Origin: CAZBSE01 sp964578625
GTDB taxonomy: Bacteria > Actinomycetota > Humimicrobiia > Humimicrobiales > Humimicrobiaceae
Direction: 5' to 3'
DNA length: 49,914 nucleotides
NCBI GenBank assembly: GCA_964578625.1
Contig: CAZODQ010000013.1
Location: 1-49,914, forward strand
Shown: positions 34,168-43,402 of the stretch, piece after piece
How the letters are laid out: every line of letters starts with the position of its first letter
Numbering within the stretch: position 1 is the first letter of the stretch
Made by a program: the position numbers and the translations under genes
The notes under the pieces: generated by a model
The model's input: only the letters and a program-made list of their open reading frames with translations
Databases searched by the model: none
What the model was told of the DNA's origin: nothing

Positions 34168-35523
34168 ATGAAATCTAAAAGAGATCTGCTTTTAAATGGA
34201 AATTTAACCAGCCTACTTTTTAAATTTTCTGCACCTGCTACCGTAGGAATGGTGGTAGGTGCGCTTTATAATATCATAGATACGATATTTGTTGGCAAGG
34301 GTGTGGGCTCTCTTGCTATTGCTGCACTTTCCATAGTGCTGCCCATGCAGCTTATTATAATGGGCATCGGTACTATGCTGGGTATCGGAAGCGCTTCTAT
34401 TGTTTCAAGGGCGCTGGGAAGAAACAGAAAAGATATAGCACAGAATGCATATGGAAATGCTATCGTGCTCAATCTTCTCATTAGCGCTGTTTGTATGGCT
34501 TTAATCTATGTCTTTATGGACAAGTTTTTGATTTTTTTCGGAGCATCATCCCGTGTACTGCCTTATGCCAAAGATTATGCCTATATCACCCTGGCTGGTT
34601 TTATCCTGCTTTCTTTTGCCATTAACAGCAACAGCTGCATAAGAGCAGAAGGCAGCCCCAGAGCTGCTATGTATGCTATGGGCGTCGGAGCCTTGATGAA
34701 TATAATTCTTGACCCTATATTTATCTTTGTAATGGGTATGGGAATAAAAGGTGCGGCTATTGCTACGATTATCAGCCAGGCCTTGAGTACAGTTTATATT
34801 ATTTTTTATGTCTTTTTTGGCAAGAGCGTTTTTAAAATCAATATTTCCGTGCTTAAGGTGAGATTTTCCCTGATCAGAGAAATGCTCTCTCTCGGTTTTC
34901 CGTCTTTTGTAAGGTCCACCATAGCCAGCTTTATAATCCTGATTTTTAACAGGCTGCTTTTATTTTATGGAGGTGATCTGTATATTGCTATAATGGGAAT
35001 AGGCCTGAGACTTTTAAGTCTTATCCAGCTGCCTCTTATCGGGATCACGCAGGGATTTTCCACCATCGTAAGTTTTAATTATGGTGCAGGGCTTTATCAC
35101 AGAGTAAAAAAAGTTCTGGAAATATCTATAATATGGACTATTATTATTGCCGGAGCCGGTTTTTTGATCATGATGATATTCCCCAGGTTTGTGATCACCC
35201 TTTTCAGTAGTGATACCGAACTTATAAATGAAGGTATCAGTATATTAAGAATCGTGATATTACTTCTTCCCTTTATCGGAATACAGATGCTGGGGGGTGG
35301 GCTGTTCCAGGCTATTGGAAAGGCAGTGCCAGCTCTTGTTTTAACCATATCCAGACAGGTATTGTTTTTAGTTCCTGCAGCTTTCCTGCTGCCGTTGTTC
35401 TTTGGTCTAAACGGTGTATGGATGTCCGTTCCAGTTGCCGACTTTCTTTCGATAGCTGCTACCGGGATCTGGATATCGATGGAGATAAAGAATTTTAATA
35501 AAGTAATCTTAGATCAATCTTAA
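34168..35523 (+). CDS. MATE-family efflux transporter
   Basis: The 451-residue protein has twelve predicted helices and the MATE pattern throughout: KFSAPATVGMVVGALYNIID, SIVLPMQLIIMGIGTMLGIG, and a repeat of this layout in the second half (FSTIVSFNYGAG). It exports cationic drugs or metabolites in exchange for sodium ions or protons. It starts 58 nt after the LCP gene. Its stop codon overlaps the end of a reverse-strand gene relic. Confidence 0.9.
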   Translation: MKSKRDLLLNGNLTSLLFKFSAPATVGMVVGALYNIIDTIFVGKGVGSLAIAALSIVLPMQLIIMGIGTMLGIGSASIVSRALGRNRKDIAQNAYGNAIVLNLLISAVCMALIYVFMDKFLIFFGASSRVLPYAKDYAYITLAGFILLSFAINSNSCIRAEGSPRAAMYAMGVGALMNIILDPIFIFVMGMGIKGAAIATIISQALSTVYIIFYVFFGKSVFKINISVLKVRFSLIREMLSLGFPSFVRSTIASFIILIFNRLLLFYGGDLYIAIMGIGLRLLSLIQLPLIGITQGFSTIVSFNYGAGLYHRVKKVLEISIIWTIIIAGAGFLIMMIFPRFVITLFSSDTELINEGISILRIVILLLPFIGIQMLGGGLFQAIGKAVPALVLTISRQVLFLVPAAFLLPLFFGLNGVWMSVPVADFLSIAATGIWISMEIKNFNKVILDQS

Positions 35524-35633
35524 GTACCATCAGCCAGTTTTCTACCAAGTTCATAAGCCTTATTCAGATGATCTTTCTTTTTAAGAATTTCTCCTTTATC
35601 GCTGACATCAGGAACAATAATTCTGCCTGCTAT
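35520..35633 (-). pseudogene. C-terminal gene relic, perhaps flavodoxin-like
   Basis: A reverse frame encodes AGRIIVPDVSDKGEILKKK, then DHLNKAYELGRKLADGT, and stops at 35520-35522. The final helix resembles the end of flavodoxin-family proteins, but the match is too short to be sure. An in-frame TAA directly upstream removes the rest. From 35634 to 35864 I see only AT-rich DNA with an inverted repeat (CTTTTATAT ... ATATAAAAG, about 35690-35726). Confidence 0.35.
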
Positions 35634-35864
35634 TTAGAGTATATAAAATATAGATGTTCATTATATAAATTTTTTTACTAAAGGACAGCTTTTATATCAT
35701 ATCGAATAAATTATTGAATATAAAAGGAGAGCATAAAACTTAAATAGGTTTATATAAATACAATCTTTAGTTATGATACAATATAAAAAACATTTTAAAA
35801 TTTCTACTGGTAATACAGCTGCCTTATTGTAAGTGAGCATATACTGATAATTATTTCAAGGGCA

Positions 35865-37295
35865 ATGAAGAAAAAAATTCTACTGGTAAATACAAATTTA
35901 ATAAAGCCCCCGGTCGCACCGATAGGTCTGGATTATATAGGAAGTGCACTTGTAAAAAATGGTTTTGAAGTAGAATTACTGGACCTTAACTTTTCAAAAA
36001 ACATAAAGAAAGATTTAAAAAAGAAACTGGCCAGAAGTTCTTTCTTAGCTATTGGAGTCACTATTAGAAATACAGATGACTGCTACTATCTAAGTCAGGA
36101 TGACTTTCTGCCTCAAATAAAAGAAATAGTAACGCTTATTAAAAAATATTCAAATTCCCCAGTCATAATAGGGGGTGGAGGTTTTTCAGTTATGCCTCTG
36201 GAAATAACCGAATATCTTAATGTTGATTTCGGAATAGCAGGGGATGGAGAATTTATATTATGCAAGCTTTTGAGAGTTATTGGAGAGAATAAAAAATACT
36301 CTGATGTGATTGATGATACAGAAGGTGCGGCGCTTAATGATGCGAGCTATAGAGTAATAAAATTTCATAATGATTCACTAAAAGAGTATCCTCTTTCTAA
36401 TCGGGACTTGGTGGATAACAGAAAATATTTTATGGATGGCGGTATGGGCAGTATTGAAACAAAAAGAGGCTGCAATAGGAAGTGTATATACTGTGCTGAC
36501 CCATTGATTAAAGGGAGTAAAGTAAGGACCCGGCCTATAAAAACAGTGATAGAAGAATTAAGAAATCTGATAGGTAAAAATATAAATTACATACATTTCT
36601 GCGATAGCGAATTAAATATTCCAATAAGCTATGCTGTTGAGCTTTTAAATCAAATAATAGAAAATAGAATTGGTGACAAAATAAAATGGTATTCTTATAT
36701 GAGTCCGATTCCTTTTAACGAAGATTTTGTAAAACTTTTAAAAAAGTCCGGTTGTGAGGGCATTAATTTTGGAGTAGACAGCACCCATACAAGAATCCTA
36801 AAGAATCTGGGAAGGGAGCATAGTTTAGAAGATCTTGAAAACGTATCAGAACTTTGTATGAAATATAAAATTAAATTCATGATCGACCTGCTGCTTGGTG
36901 GGCCTGGTGAAGATAGAAGGACTGTAAAATACACAATAGATTCTGTAAAAAAATTAAAACCTACCTGTATTGGAGTATCATGTGGAATCAGAGTTTACCC
37001 TGGTACCGTACTTTCAAATATGATAAAAAGGGATTCTTCCCTTAAAAAAAGTCTTTACGGAGATGTTGGCGGCGATAATAATTTTTTAAAACCTGTTTTT
37101 TACATTTCGGAAAAGATTGGAAAAGATTTAATAGGGTATACCAATAGCCTGGTTTCTAAGGATAAGAGATTCTTTATTGGAGCTTCTGATGAATTTAATA
37201 AGAATTATAACTATAATGAAAATATAAGGCTTCAAGAAGCAATTAAAAACGGTTGCAGAGGAGCGTTCTGGGATATACTCCAGAGATTGAATTAA
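35865..37295 (+). CDS. B12-binding-like radical SAM protein
   Basis: The 476-residue protein has an N-terminal Rossmann-like domain of the cobalamin-binding type (PPVAPIGLDYIGSALVKNG, VIIGGGGFSVMP). It lacks the DxHxxG motif, so any B12 is not held by a histidine from it. The radical SAM core has KRGCNRKCIYC (C203, C207, C210) and a late DLLLGGPGED. Members methylate or rearrange inert carbons in lipids, peptides or antibiotics. It ends 44 nt from the convergent MFS gene of the rhodanese/ATP-grasp operon; whether they act together is open. Confidence 0.85.
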   Translation: MKKKILLVNTNLIKPPVAPIGLDYIGSALVKNGFEVELLDLNFSKNIKKDLKKKLARSSFLAIGVTIRNTDDCYYLSQDDFLPQIKEIVTLIKKYSNSPVIIGGGGFSVMPLEITEYLNVDFGIAGDGEFILCKLLRVIGENKKYSDVIDDTEGAALNDASYRVIKFHNDSLKEYPLSNRDLVDNRKYFMDGGMGSIETKRGCNRKCIYCADPLIKGSKVRTRPIKTVIEELRNLIGKNINYIHFCDSELNIPISYAVELLNQIIENRIGDKIKWYSYMSPIPFNEDFVKLLKKSGCEGINFGVDSTHTRILKNLGREHSLEDLENVSELCMKYKIKFMIDLLLGGPGEDRRTVKYTIDSVKKLKPTCIGVSCGIRVYPGTVLSNMIKRDSSLKKSLYGDVGGDNNFLKPVFYISEKIGKDLIGYTNSLVSKDKRFFIGASDEFNKNYNYNENIRLQEAIKNGCRGAFWDILQRLN

Positions 37296-37338
37296 AAAAG
37301 TAATAATAGTGATTAAAAGAAAATTTATAAATCTACTG

Positions 37339-38691
37339 TTATTCCCGTCTACCTTCAAAATCAGCAGTTATCTGTAGACCCTTTGCAACCTCTGGAATTA
37401 TTCCTTTTTTTATATATAATGGCCGTATTATTTTTCTTAATTTTGGGAGTCTTAATATAAGGATAACTCCACAAATAAAGCTTATTATTCCACTTATCAT
37501 GATTGTTAATGGTCCGCCAATCCTATCGGCAATTGCTCCTGCCGCGATGCTACCGAATGGTGCCATTCCTAAAAAAGACATTGTAAAGAAACTCATTACT
37601 CTTCCACGCTTATCATCATCAGTAATTGTCTGCAGTATTGTATTACTTGTAGCAATTAATGCTATGAAGCCAAATCCTGCAAAAAGCAGAATGATCATTG
37701 ATAGTATATAGTTCTTTGAAAAGGCAAATATTATAATTGTTATGCTAAATAAAAACGCTGATATAGACATAATTTTCCCCAATCCAAGCACACTTTTTCT
37801 TGAGGCAAGATATATTCCGCCAATTAAGGCACCGACACCTGAAGAGGCCATCAAAAATCCCAGTGTGTCGGAACCACCCTTGAGTATATCCTTTGCAAAT
37901 ATAGGCATTAAAACAATATATTGCATTGTCGCAAAACTTAATACTGCAAGCAAGATAAGCATATCTCTGATCGGCGGGAAGCCAAATGAATATCTGAATC
38001 CTTCTTTTAATTCGGAAAGAACATGCCTGCGGACATCTGTAGGTTTTGTTTGATTTATTCTCATAAATAAAAGTGCAATTATCACTGCAATAAAGGTCAC
38101 GCCGTTTACCATAAAGCAGATTCCTTCTCCAAATTTTGCAACTATAATGCCTGCAACTGCAGGACCGATCAATCTTGCCATATTTACCTGTGAAGAATTT
38201 AATGCAATGGCATTGCTGAGGTCTTTTCTGTTTTCGATCATTTCGACTATATATGCCTGTCTGACAGGCATATCGAAAGCATTTGTCAGGCCTAAAACTA
38301 TACTAAGTAGCATGATATGCCATACTTTAATATTACCGGTCAGAGTTAATGCTGCAAGGGTAAAAGCCTGCAGCATCGAAATAGTCTGAGTAGTGATCAA
38401 TGTTCTGTGTTTATTCCATCTATCAATATATACGCCCGCAAAAGGCGCTAAGAAAAAATTTGGTATCTGGCTTAAAAATGTAATAAGTCCCAGCATAAAT
38501 GCAGAATTAGTCAGGTGGTATACGAGCCAGCTCATTGCTACCACCTGTATCCAAGTACCGCTTAATGAAACAAGCTGCCCCGAGAAAAAAAGCCTGTAAT
38601 TTCTATAGTTGAGTGAGCGCAGTACGGCTTTTAGATTGTAACCTAAATTAATTTGTTTTTTTTTCGGCCACATATAAAATATTTTAATCAA
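37339..38691 (-). CDS. MFS exporter (EntS-like, MFS_3 type)
   Basis: The 450-residue protein has twelve helices and the MFS_3 pattern (LNYRNYRLFFSGQLVSLSGTW, AGVYIDRWNKHR, DMPVRQAYIVEM, SVASGAL-like sites further on). The group includes the enterobactin exporter EntS, so export of a small molecule is likely. It is the third gene of a tight unit; the ATP-grasp gene stops only 9 nt upstream. Pairing of an ATP-grasp ligase with an MFS exporter recalls small-peptide antibiotic loci, which is inference. Confidence 0.85.
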   Translation of the reverse strand: MIKIFYMWPKKKQINLGYNLKAVLRSLNYRNYRLFFSGQLVSLSGTWIQVVAMSWLVYHLTNSAFMLGLITFLSQIPNFFLAPFAGVYIDRWNKHRTLITTQTISMLQAFTLAALTLTGNIKVWHIMLLSIVLGLTNAFDMPVRQAYIVEMIENRKDLSNAIALNSSQVNMARLIGPAVAGIIVAKFGEGICFMVNGVTFIAVIIALLFMRINQTKPTDVRRHVLSELKEGFRYSFGFPPIRDMLILLAVLSFATMQYIVLMPIFAKDILKGGSDTLGFLMASSGVGALIGGIYLASRKSVLGLGKIMSISAFLFSITIIIFAFSKNYILSMIILLFAGFGFIALIATSNTILQTITDDDKRGRVMSFFTMSFLGMAPFGSIAAGAIADRIGGPLTIMISGIISFICGVILILRLPKLRKIIRPLYIKKGIIPEVAKGLQITADFEGRRE

Positions 38692-38700
38692 AAATCTAAA

Positions 38701-39633
38701 TTATGCATGCTCTTTTTCAAAACCAACTTCAAGAATGCATTTAGGCAAATCATTGACATTTAGCCTATGATATAAGTTACTGATAGAAGAAGAAATATTT
38801 TTTATCTTATTGTATATATTACCGGGTATTGTAATTTCAGCATCTGATATTTCTTCGACAAATACATCTCTGAAAAGATACTCAGGCAGTTTGTCTCCAA
38901 AAAAGATTGCTGCCTCCCATGCTTTCTCTATCACTTTTTTGATCTTAAAATGTCTGCTGGACAATTTTAGCCTGCTGCCGGTGTTTATATAAAACCGGTA
39001 GCCGTGGTTGGAAGTAAGTCTTTTTGAGAGACTTGCAAACATACAGATAAAATTACCGCAGAATGCTGTTGCTCTGATAGATAACTTGTAATTATCCAAA
39101 TGGCTTTTGATGTAGGGCTGCATGATATAAAAATTTTCAGGTAATGATAGTTTATCCGGCTTTTTATTGCTCTTTAAGATCTGAAATCCTTTTCCTCCTC
39201 TACCGATACGTCTTTTTATAATCAGATTGCCGCTCTCCGAGAACCTATTTCTGAAACTGTCAATGTCTTTAGAATTATATATCTCAGTAGGTATCATTTT
39301 ATATTTTGCAGACAGCAGGTTGTACTGAATCCATTTATCCTCTAACCTTAGTTCTTTAGGAGATCTGGATGGTGCAGGACCCATACCATCCATCCATATC
39401 TTTAATTTTTGGAGATCGCTTAAATACGGCAGCCCTCTGATATAGTCAGTAAAATTCCGGGAGAAATTTTTTTTGGAAAGGGCTTCTATTCTTTCAAATA
39501 CTCCGGAGGGTTTCCCAAATTTTTCCAGATATACCAGATTGTATTCAAAAGCTCCTGCAGGTACACCAGTATTTACTTCACTTAAGTATAAGTCCAGGTT
39601 CCTGTCAATTAAAAAATCTAATCCGATATACAT
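38701..39633 (-). CDS. ATP-grasp-like protein, possibly circularly permuted
   Basis: The 310-residue protein has the ATP-binding half of an ATP-grasp enzyme in its middle: RLEDKWIQYNLLS, then NLIIKRRIGRGGKGFQIL (glycine-rich loop) and YIMQPYIKSHLDNYKLSIRA. The metal-binding strand that normally closes the domain (D...E-x-N) is instead at the very N-terminus: LDFLID...LYLSEVNTGVP with D6, E19 and N21. No such motif is seen after residue 250. This order fits a circular permutation. A stop codon directly precedes the ATG, so there is no longer N-terminus. The enzyme would join a carboxylate to an amine or thiol. It lies between a rhodanese-like gene and an MFS exporter (gaps 6 and 9 nt). Confidence 0.65.
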   Translation of the reverse strand: MYIGLDFLIDRNLDLYLSEVNTGVPAGAFEYNLVYLEKFGKPSGVFERIEALSKKNFSRNFTDYIRGLPYLSDLQKLKIWMDGMGPAPSRSPKELRLEDKWIQYNLLSAKYKMIPTEIYNSKDIDSFRNRFSESGNLIIKRRIGRGGKGFQILKSNKKPDKLSLPENFYIMQPYIKSHLDNYKLSIRATAFCGNFICMFASLSKRLTSNHGYRFYINTGSRLKLSSRHFKIKKVIEKAWEAAIFFGDKLPEYLFRDVFVEEISDAEITIPGNIYNKIKNISSSISNLYHRLNVNDLPKCILEVGFEKEHA

Positions 39634-39639
39634 TTAAAA

Positions 39640-39963
39640 TTATTTGACTACTGGGAAGTTATGGTTTATCCAGTCTGCAAAACTGGGATTATAATTATAA
39701 ACAAGGCCATATCCCAGATTATCTAATTTTTTCGAGACAAGGCCGCTTGCAGGGCAGTTAATATCATTACTATAGATAACAATAGGTTTATCTGGTTTTA
39801 AAATTTTACCTGCCTGCCTGTCCACGTCAGACAATAGTAATGATACTGAACCTTTTATATGACCTTTTTTATAATCTTTAGGGTCTCTGGCATCTAAAAG
39901 TATAAATTTTTTATTTGTATCAATCCACTTCTTAAGTGTTGAAGCGTCGATATCTTTTACCAT
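39640..39963 (-). CDS. Rhodanese-like protein lacking the usual catalytic Cys
   Basis: The 107-residue protein is one rhodanese domain (FILLDARDPKDYKKGHIKGS). In the active loop the sequence is IVIYSNDINCPAS, so position 65 is Ser where sulfurtransferases have Cys; C70 remains. It may therefore bind rather than transfer sulfur, or use C70. I start at the ATG 39963 because AAGGTGA precedes it; an upstream in-frame GTG is part of that site. It is the first gene of a unit with the ATP-grasp protein and the MFS exporter. Confidence 0.8.
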   Translation of the reverse strand: MVKDIDASTLKKWIDTNKKFILLDARDPKDYKKGHIKGSVSLLLSDVDRQAGKILKPDKPIVIYSNDINCPASGLVSKKLDNLGYGLVYNYNPSFADWINHNFPVVK

Positions 39964-40088
39964 TAAAATCACCTTTGTATCATATTAATTATAGCATTAC
40001 ATTTAATCCTTTTTATAGGATTTTCTAATAGTCTATTATCTGATAAAATAAAAAAAATTTTTTAAAAAATTTTGTGCAATATTAAGTC

Positions 40089-41033
40089 ATGATAGCATTA
40101 TATATTTCAATATCACTAATCATACTGGCCTTGGTCTACTTTTTATTCTGTTATTTTCTTTCCAGCACTATTATTTTCCTTAACCGCCAGCCGGTACCTA
40201 AGAAACCCTCAGACTACGGCCTGGACTTTGAAGATATAGAATTTATATCTTCTGACGGAGTGGTCTTAAAAGGATGGTTGATGCCTGGTTCTTTGGATAA
40301 ACTGGTTATAATGACACATGTGGGCGGACTGACAAAATATGGGTCAACAACAACATACAGGAACTTTTCCAAACTTTATAATAAGGAAATAGAATTTATA
40401 AAAACTGCCGTGCACTTAAATAATAAGGGTTACTGGGTTTTAATGTTTGATTTTAGAAATCACGGTGAAAGCGGCAGGAGCCCAAATGGCGGTAAAGTAG
40501 GTATCGGCCTGGAAGAGTATAAAGATGTGGTTGCTGCTATGAACTTTATTAAAAATCGGGATGATCTGAGAGGTTTTGACATAGGTTTTGTAAGTTTCTG
40601 TATGGGTGCCAACTCTACAATTATTGGTATGAGCAAAGAACCCTCCGTATTTAGAAAGGTGCGGTGCATGGTGGCAATACAGCCGATATCTATGGAAGTT
40701 TTTGTAAGAAGTTATGCCAGAAGGATGTTAACACCGCTTGGTGCTAAACTTATTATTCCCATGGTAAAAAGATTTGTAAACTGGCGCAGCAAACATCCTC
40801 TGGAGAATATGTCACCTTACCGGTATGTCAAGGATATAAAAGTACCGGCTCTGTATATTCAGGCAAGAAATGACCCCTGGACAGAACTTTCAGATATACA
40901 GAGTTTTTATGATAATACTCCGGAACCGAAGGAGTTTTATTGGATAGAGAATACGAAACACCGTTTTGAGAGCTACAGTTATTTCCAGGAGAGACCTGAG
41001 AAGATTTTAAAATGGCTGGAAAGATGGATGTAG
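40089..41033 (+). CDS. Alpha/beta hydrolase with cysteine nucleophile
   Basis: The 314-residue protein has an N-terminal membrane anchor (about 2-24) and an alpha/beta hydrolase fold. LMFDFRNHGESG is the usual oxyanion-side strand. The nucleophile elbow is VSFCMGA with C171 in place of Ser. Likely partners are the Asp in ARNDPWTE and the His in NTKHRFE. A Cys nucleophile occurs in dienelactone hydrolases and some acyltransferases; the substrate here is unknown. It is divergent from the rhodanese operon, 125 nt away. Confidence 0.8.
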   Translation: MIALYISISLIILALVYFLFCYFLSSTIIFLNRQPVPKKPSDYGLDFEDIEFISSDGVVLKGWLMPGSLDKLVIMTHVGGLTKYGSTTTYRNFSKLYNKEIEFIKTAVHLNNKGYWVLMFDFRNHGESGRSPNGGKVGIGLEEYKDVVAAMNFIKNRDDLRGFDIGFVSFCMGANSTIIGMSKEPSVFRKVRCMVAIQPISMEVFVRSYARRMLTPLGAKLIIPMVKRFVNWRSKHPLENMSPYRYVKDIKVPALYIQARNDPWTELSDIQSFYDNTPEPKEFYWIENTKHRFESYSYFQERPEKILKWLERWM

Positions 41034-41066
41034 AATACTGTTTTATTGCCTGAACAAATATGATAT

Positions 41067-41198
41067 TTAAAAATCTTCTTTAGATTCTTCCTCTTCAGGT
41101 TTTTTCCTTTTAAATATCATTTTTGCTACTTTTATTTTTATAGGTGCTATTATTGCTACTGCAGCGATTCCAATTAAAACCCAGCCCCACCACGGCAT
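41067..41198 (-). CDS. 43-residue single-helix membrane protein
   Basis: A strong AGGAGG ribosome site lies just before the ATG (41196-41198). The product starts MPWWGWVLIGIAAVAII, has one membrane helix, a basic stretch (KMIFKRKK) and an acidic tail (PEEEESKEDF). The layout matches small regulators or assembly factors of membrane proteins; I know no family. The rest of this 410-bp gap (41199-41443) is AT-rich without visible genes. Confidence 0.6.
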   Translation of the reverse strand: MPWWGWVLIGIAAVAIIAPIKIKVAKMIFKRKKPEEEESKEDF

Positions 41199-41443
41199 AA
41201 TGACCTCCTATCTTAGTTTATTCATATAAATTAAATATTATTATAGACATGATCGGTATAATTATAAATAGTATAAGAAATCTGCAACAGAATGAAGGTT
41301 TATATTTATTGTATTCTTTATACTGGTGATAATTGACAATAATAATCTTTATACTTATTATGGATGAAAATAGATTGACTGCCTTAAATTCAATAGAATC
41401 ATTGTATTAATGAAAGGTTTAGAGCTGCAGGATGGCGATTTAG

Positions 41444-42211
41444 ATGTTTAAATTGGTTTTATTAAGACACGGTGAAAGTATTTGGAATAGAGACAACCTT
41501 TTTACCGGGTGGACTGATATAGATTTATCCTCCAAAGGGATAAAACAGGCAGAGGAAGCCGGGAGGATTCTTAAAAAAGAAGGATTTACTTTTAATATTT
41601 CCTTTACCTCAGTTCTCAAAAGATCCATCAGATCTCTTTGGTTAATACTTGACATACTTGATCTGATGTGGATACCGGTTAAAAAATCATGGAGACTCAA
41701 TGAAAGATTTTATGGTGCCTTACAGGGTTTAAACAAGTCAGAGACGACCAAAAAATATGGAGAAACCCAGGTTCTTAAGTGGAGGAGAAGTTATGAAACA
41801 CGCCCCCCCGAAGTTGATATACATGACAGCAGATATCCGGGCTGCGATTTCAAATATTCAAATCTAAAACAAGAAGAACTGCCTACTTCGGAATCTCTAA
41901 AAGATGCTGTTGATCGGATTCTCCCGTATTGGTACGAGACTATTGTCCCCAGCATTAAATCTGGAAGGAATGTACTGTTAGTAGGTCATGGGAATGATCT
42001 CAGGGCTCTTGTAAAGCACTTTGATAATATAGGCAACAGTGAAATTACGAATGTAAATATTCCCTTGGGAATACCTCTTGTCTATGAACTGGATAAAAAG
42101 TTAAAACCTTTGAATAAACACTATTTAGGTGAAGATGAAAAAGTAAAAGAAGCTATGGAGTTCATAGCCAATCAACATAAAACGAAAGAAGAAATCAAAA
42201 ATAATGTATGA
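41444..42211 (+). CDS. gpmA: 2,3-bisphosphoglycerate-dependent phosphoglycerate mutase
   Basis: The 255-residue protein interconverts 3- and 2-phosphoglycerate in glycolysis and gluconeogenesis. LLRHGES holds the phosphorylated H9, FTGWTDIDLS and RLNERFYGALQGLNK are family signatures, and VGHGNDLRALVKH holds the second His. Length is normal for dPGM. Its end overlaps the start of the sugar kinase gene by 8 nt, so both are translated from one message. Confidence 0.95.
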   Translation: MFKLVLLRHGESIWNRDNLFTGWTDIDLSSKGIKQAEEAGRILKKEGFTFNISFTSVLKRSIRSLWLILDILDLMWIPVKKSWRLNERFYGALQGLNKSETTKKYGETQVLKWRRSYETRPPEVDIHDSRYPGCDFKYSNLKQEELPTSESLKDAVDRILPYWYETIVPSIKSGRNVLLVGHGNDLRALVKHFDNIGNSEITNVNIPLGIPLVYELDKKLKPLNKHYLGEDEKVKEAMEFIANQHKTKEEIKNNV

Positions 42212-43193
42212 TGTTATAACAGTAGGTTCAAGCACTATTGATGTGTTTGTTTATACTGACAGATCCGAATCTATATCCATAAAAACAAAAGATGATGAAG
42301 AAGGTTACATTTCCTATCCCGTCGGGTCGAAGCTGCTTATAAATACTCTTTATTTTTTAACAGGCGGTGGAGGTACCAATTCTGCAGTCGCTCTTTCCCG
42401 GTTAGGCTTAAAAGTAGCATATATAGGTAAAGTCGGAAAAGATGAAAATGGTTCTAAAATCATAAATGAGCTCAAGGACGAGAATATAGATTTCCTGGGT
42501 TCTATAAGTAAAGATCCGAAAGAAAAAACCGGCTATTCGGTGATTTTAGATAGTCTGGAAAAAAAAAGGACTATATTGACCTTTAAAGGTACCAATGATA
42601 GTCTGGATTTTTCAGAAATAAATACGGAAAAGTTAAAAACCAAATGGTTTTATTTTTCAAGTATGCTGGATAAATCATTCAGGACTTTGGAAAAACTATC
42701 AGATTTTGCTTTTAAAAACGGTATAAAGATATGCTTTAATCCAAGTAACTATCTTTGCGAAAAAGGAAAGCAATATCTTAGTAATATAATGAAAAATACC
42801 AGTATCCTTATATTAAATAGAGAAGAAGCTTCTCTTCTGGTAGGAAAAGGCGAGCCTTTTGAAAATGTAAAGGATTTAAAAAAGCTGGGGCCTGAGATAG
42901 TAATAATAACTGATGGTGAAAACCCCATTTACGGTGCCGATAACAAAGATTCCTGTTTTAAGATCTTTCCAAAGAACGTTAAAGTAGTCGAGGCTACCGG
43001 AGCCGGGGATAGTTTTGCTTCATCCTTCCTGGCCGGGATGGTAAAGGCAGATGATATAAGATTGTCAATGAAACTTGCTATTGTAAATTCTCATTCTGTA
43101 TTGAAGCATAAAGGTGCCAAAAGAAAGCTTTTGACCTATGAGGAGGCATTAGAAGAAATAAGTAGAAGTGATATAAAGATAGAATATTCATAG
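42204..43193 (+). CDS. PfkB-family carbohydrate kinase
   Basis: The 329-residue protein is a ribokinase/PfkB-type kinase. The N-terminal GGGGTNSAVALSRLGLKVA and the C-terminal ATGAGDSFASSF, with catalytic D269, are the two family signatures. Substrate could be a sugar, sugar phosphate or nucleoside; sequence alone does not decide. It starts inside the last codons of gpmA, suggesting shared control in central carbon metabolism. Confidence 0.9.
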   Translation: MYDVITVGSSTIDVFVYTDRSESISIKTKDDEEGYISYPVGSKLLINTLYFLTGGGGTNSAVALSRLGLKVAYIGKVGKDENGSKIINELKDENIDFLGSISKDPKEKTGYSVILDSLEKKRTILTFKGTNDSLDFSEINTEKLKTKWFYFSSMLDKSFRTLEKLSDFAFKNGIKICFNPSNYLCEKGKQYLSNIMKNTSILILNREEASLLVGKGEPFENVKDLKKLGPEIVIITDGENPIYGADNKDSCFKIFPKNVKVVEATGAGDSFASSFLAGMVKADDIRLSMKLAIVNSHSVLKHKGAKRKLLTYEEALEEISRSDIKIEYS

Positions 43194-43248
43194 AAACGCA
43201 AAAATATGTAGAGGTCATTCATTAAAAATCACAAAGAGGAGTAATATA

Positions 43249-43326
43249 CACATACTTGATCCCGGCTTTTTAACCGGACCTGATGATGATATTTCAATTC
43301 AATTATATATACGGGAAAGGCCTTAG
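43249..43326 (+). pseudogene. Possible Nramp-transporter start relic
   Basis: The frame HILDPGFLTGPDDDISIQLY resembles the first helix of Nramp metal transporters (GPGLITGASDDDPSGIxTY). It ends at a stop after six more residues. A GAGGAG site lies 9 nt before. Only about 20 residues match, so this is tentative. If real, another metal importer has been lost here. Confidence 0.3.
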
Positions 43327-43402
43327 ATTTTTTAGACAATAATTTTAGCAGCGGAGTATAATAGCTTTAAGAAATCTGGAAATAATATTTATTTAATAGG
43401 AT

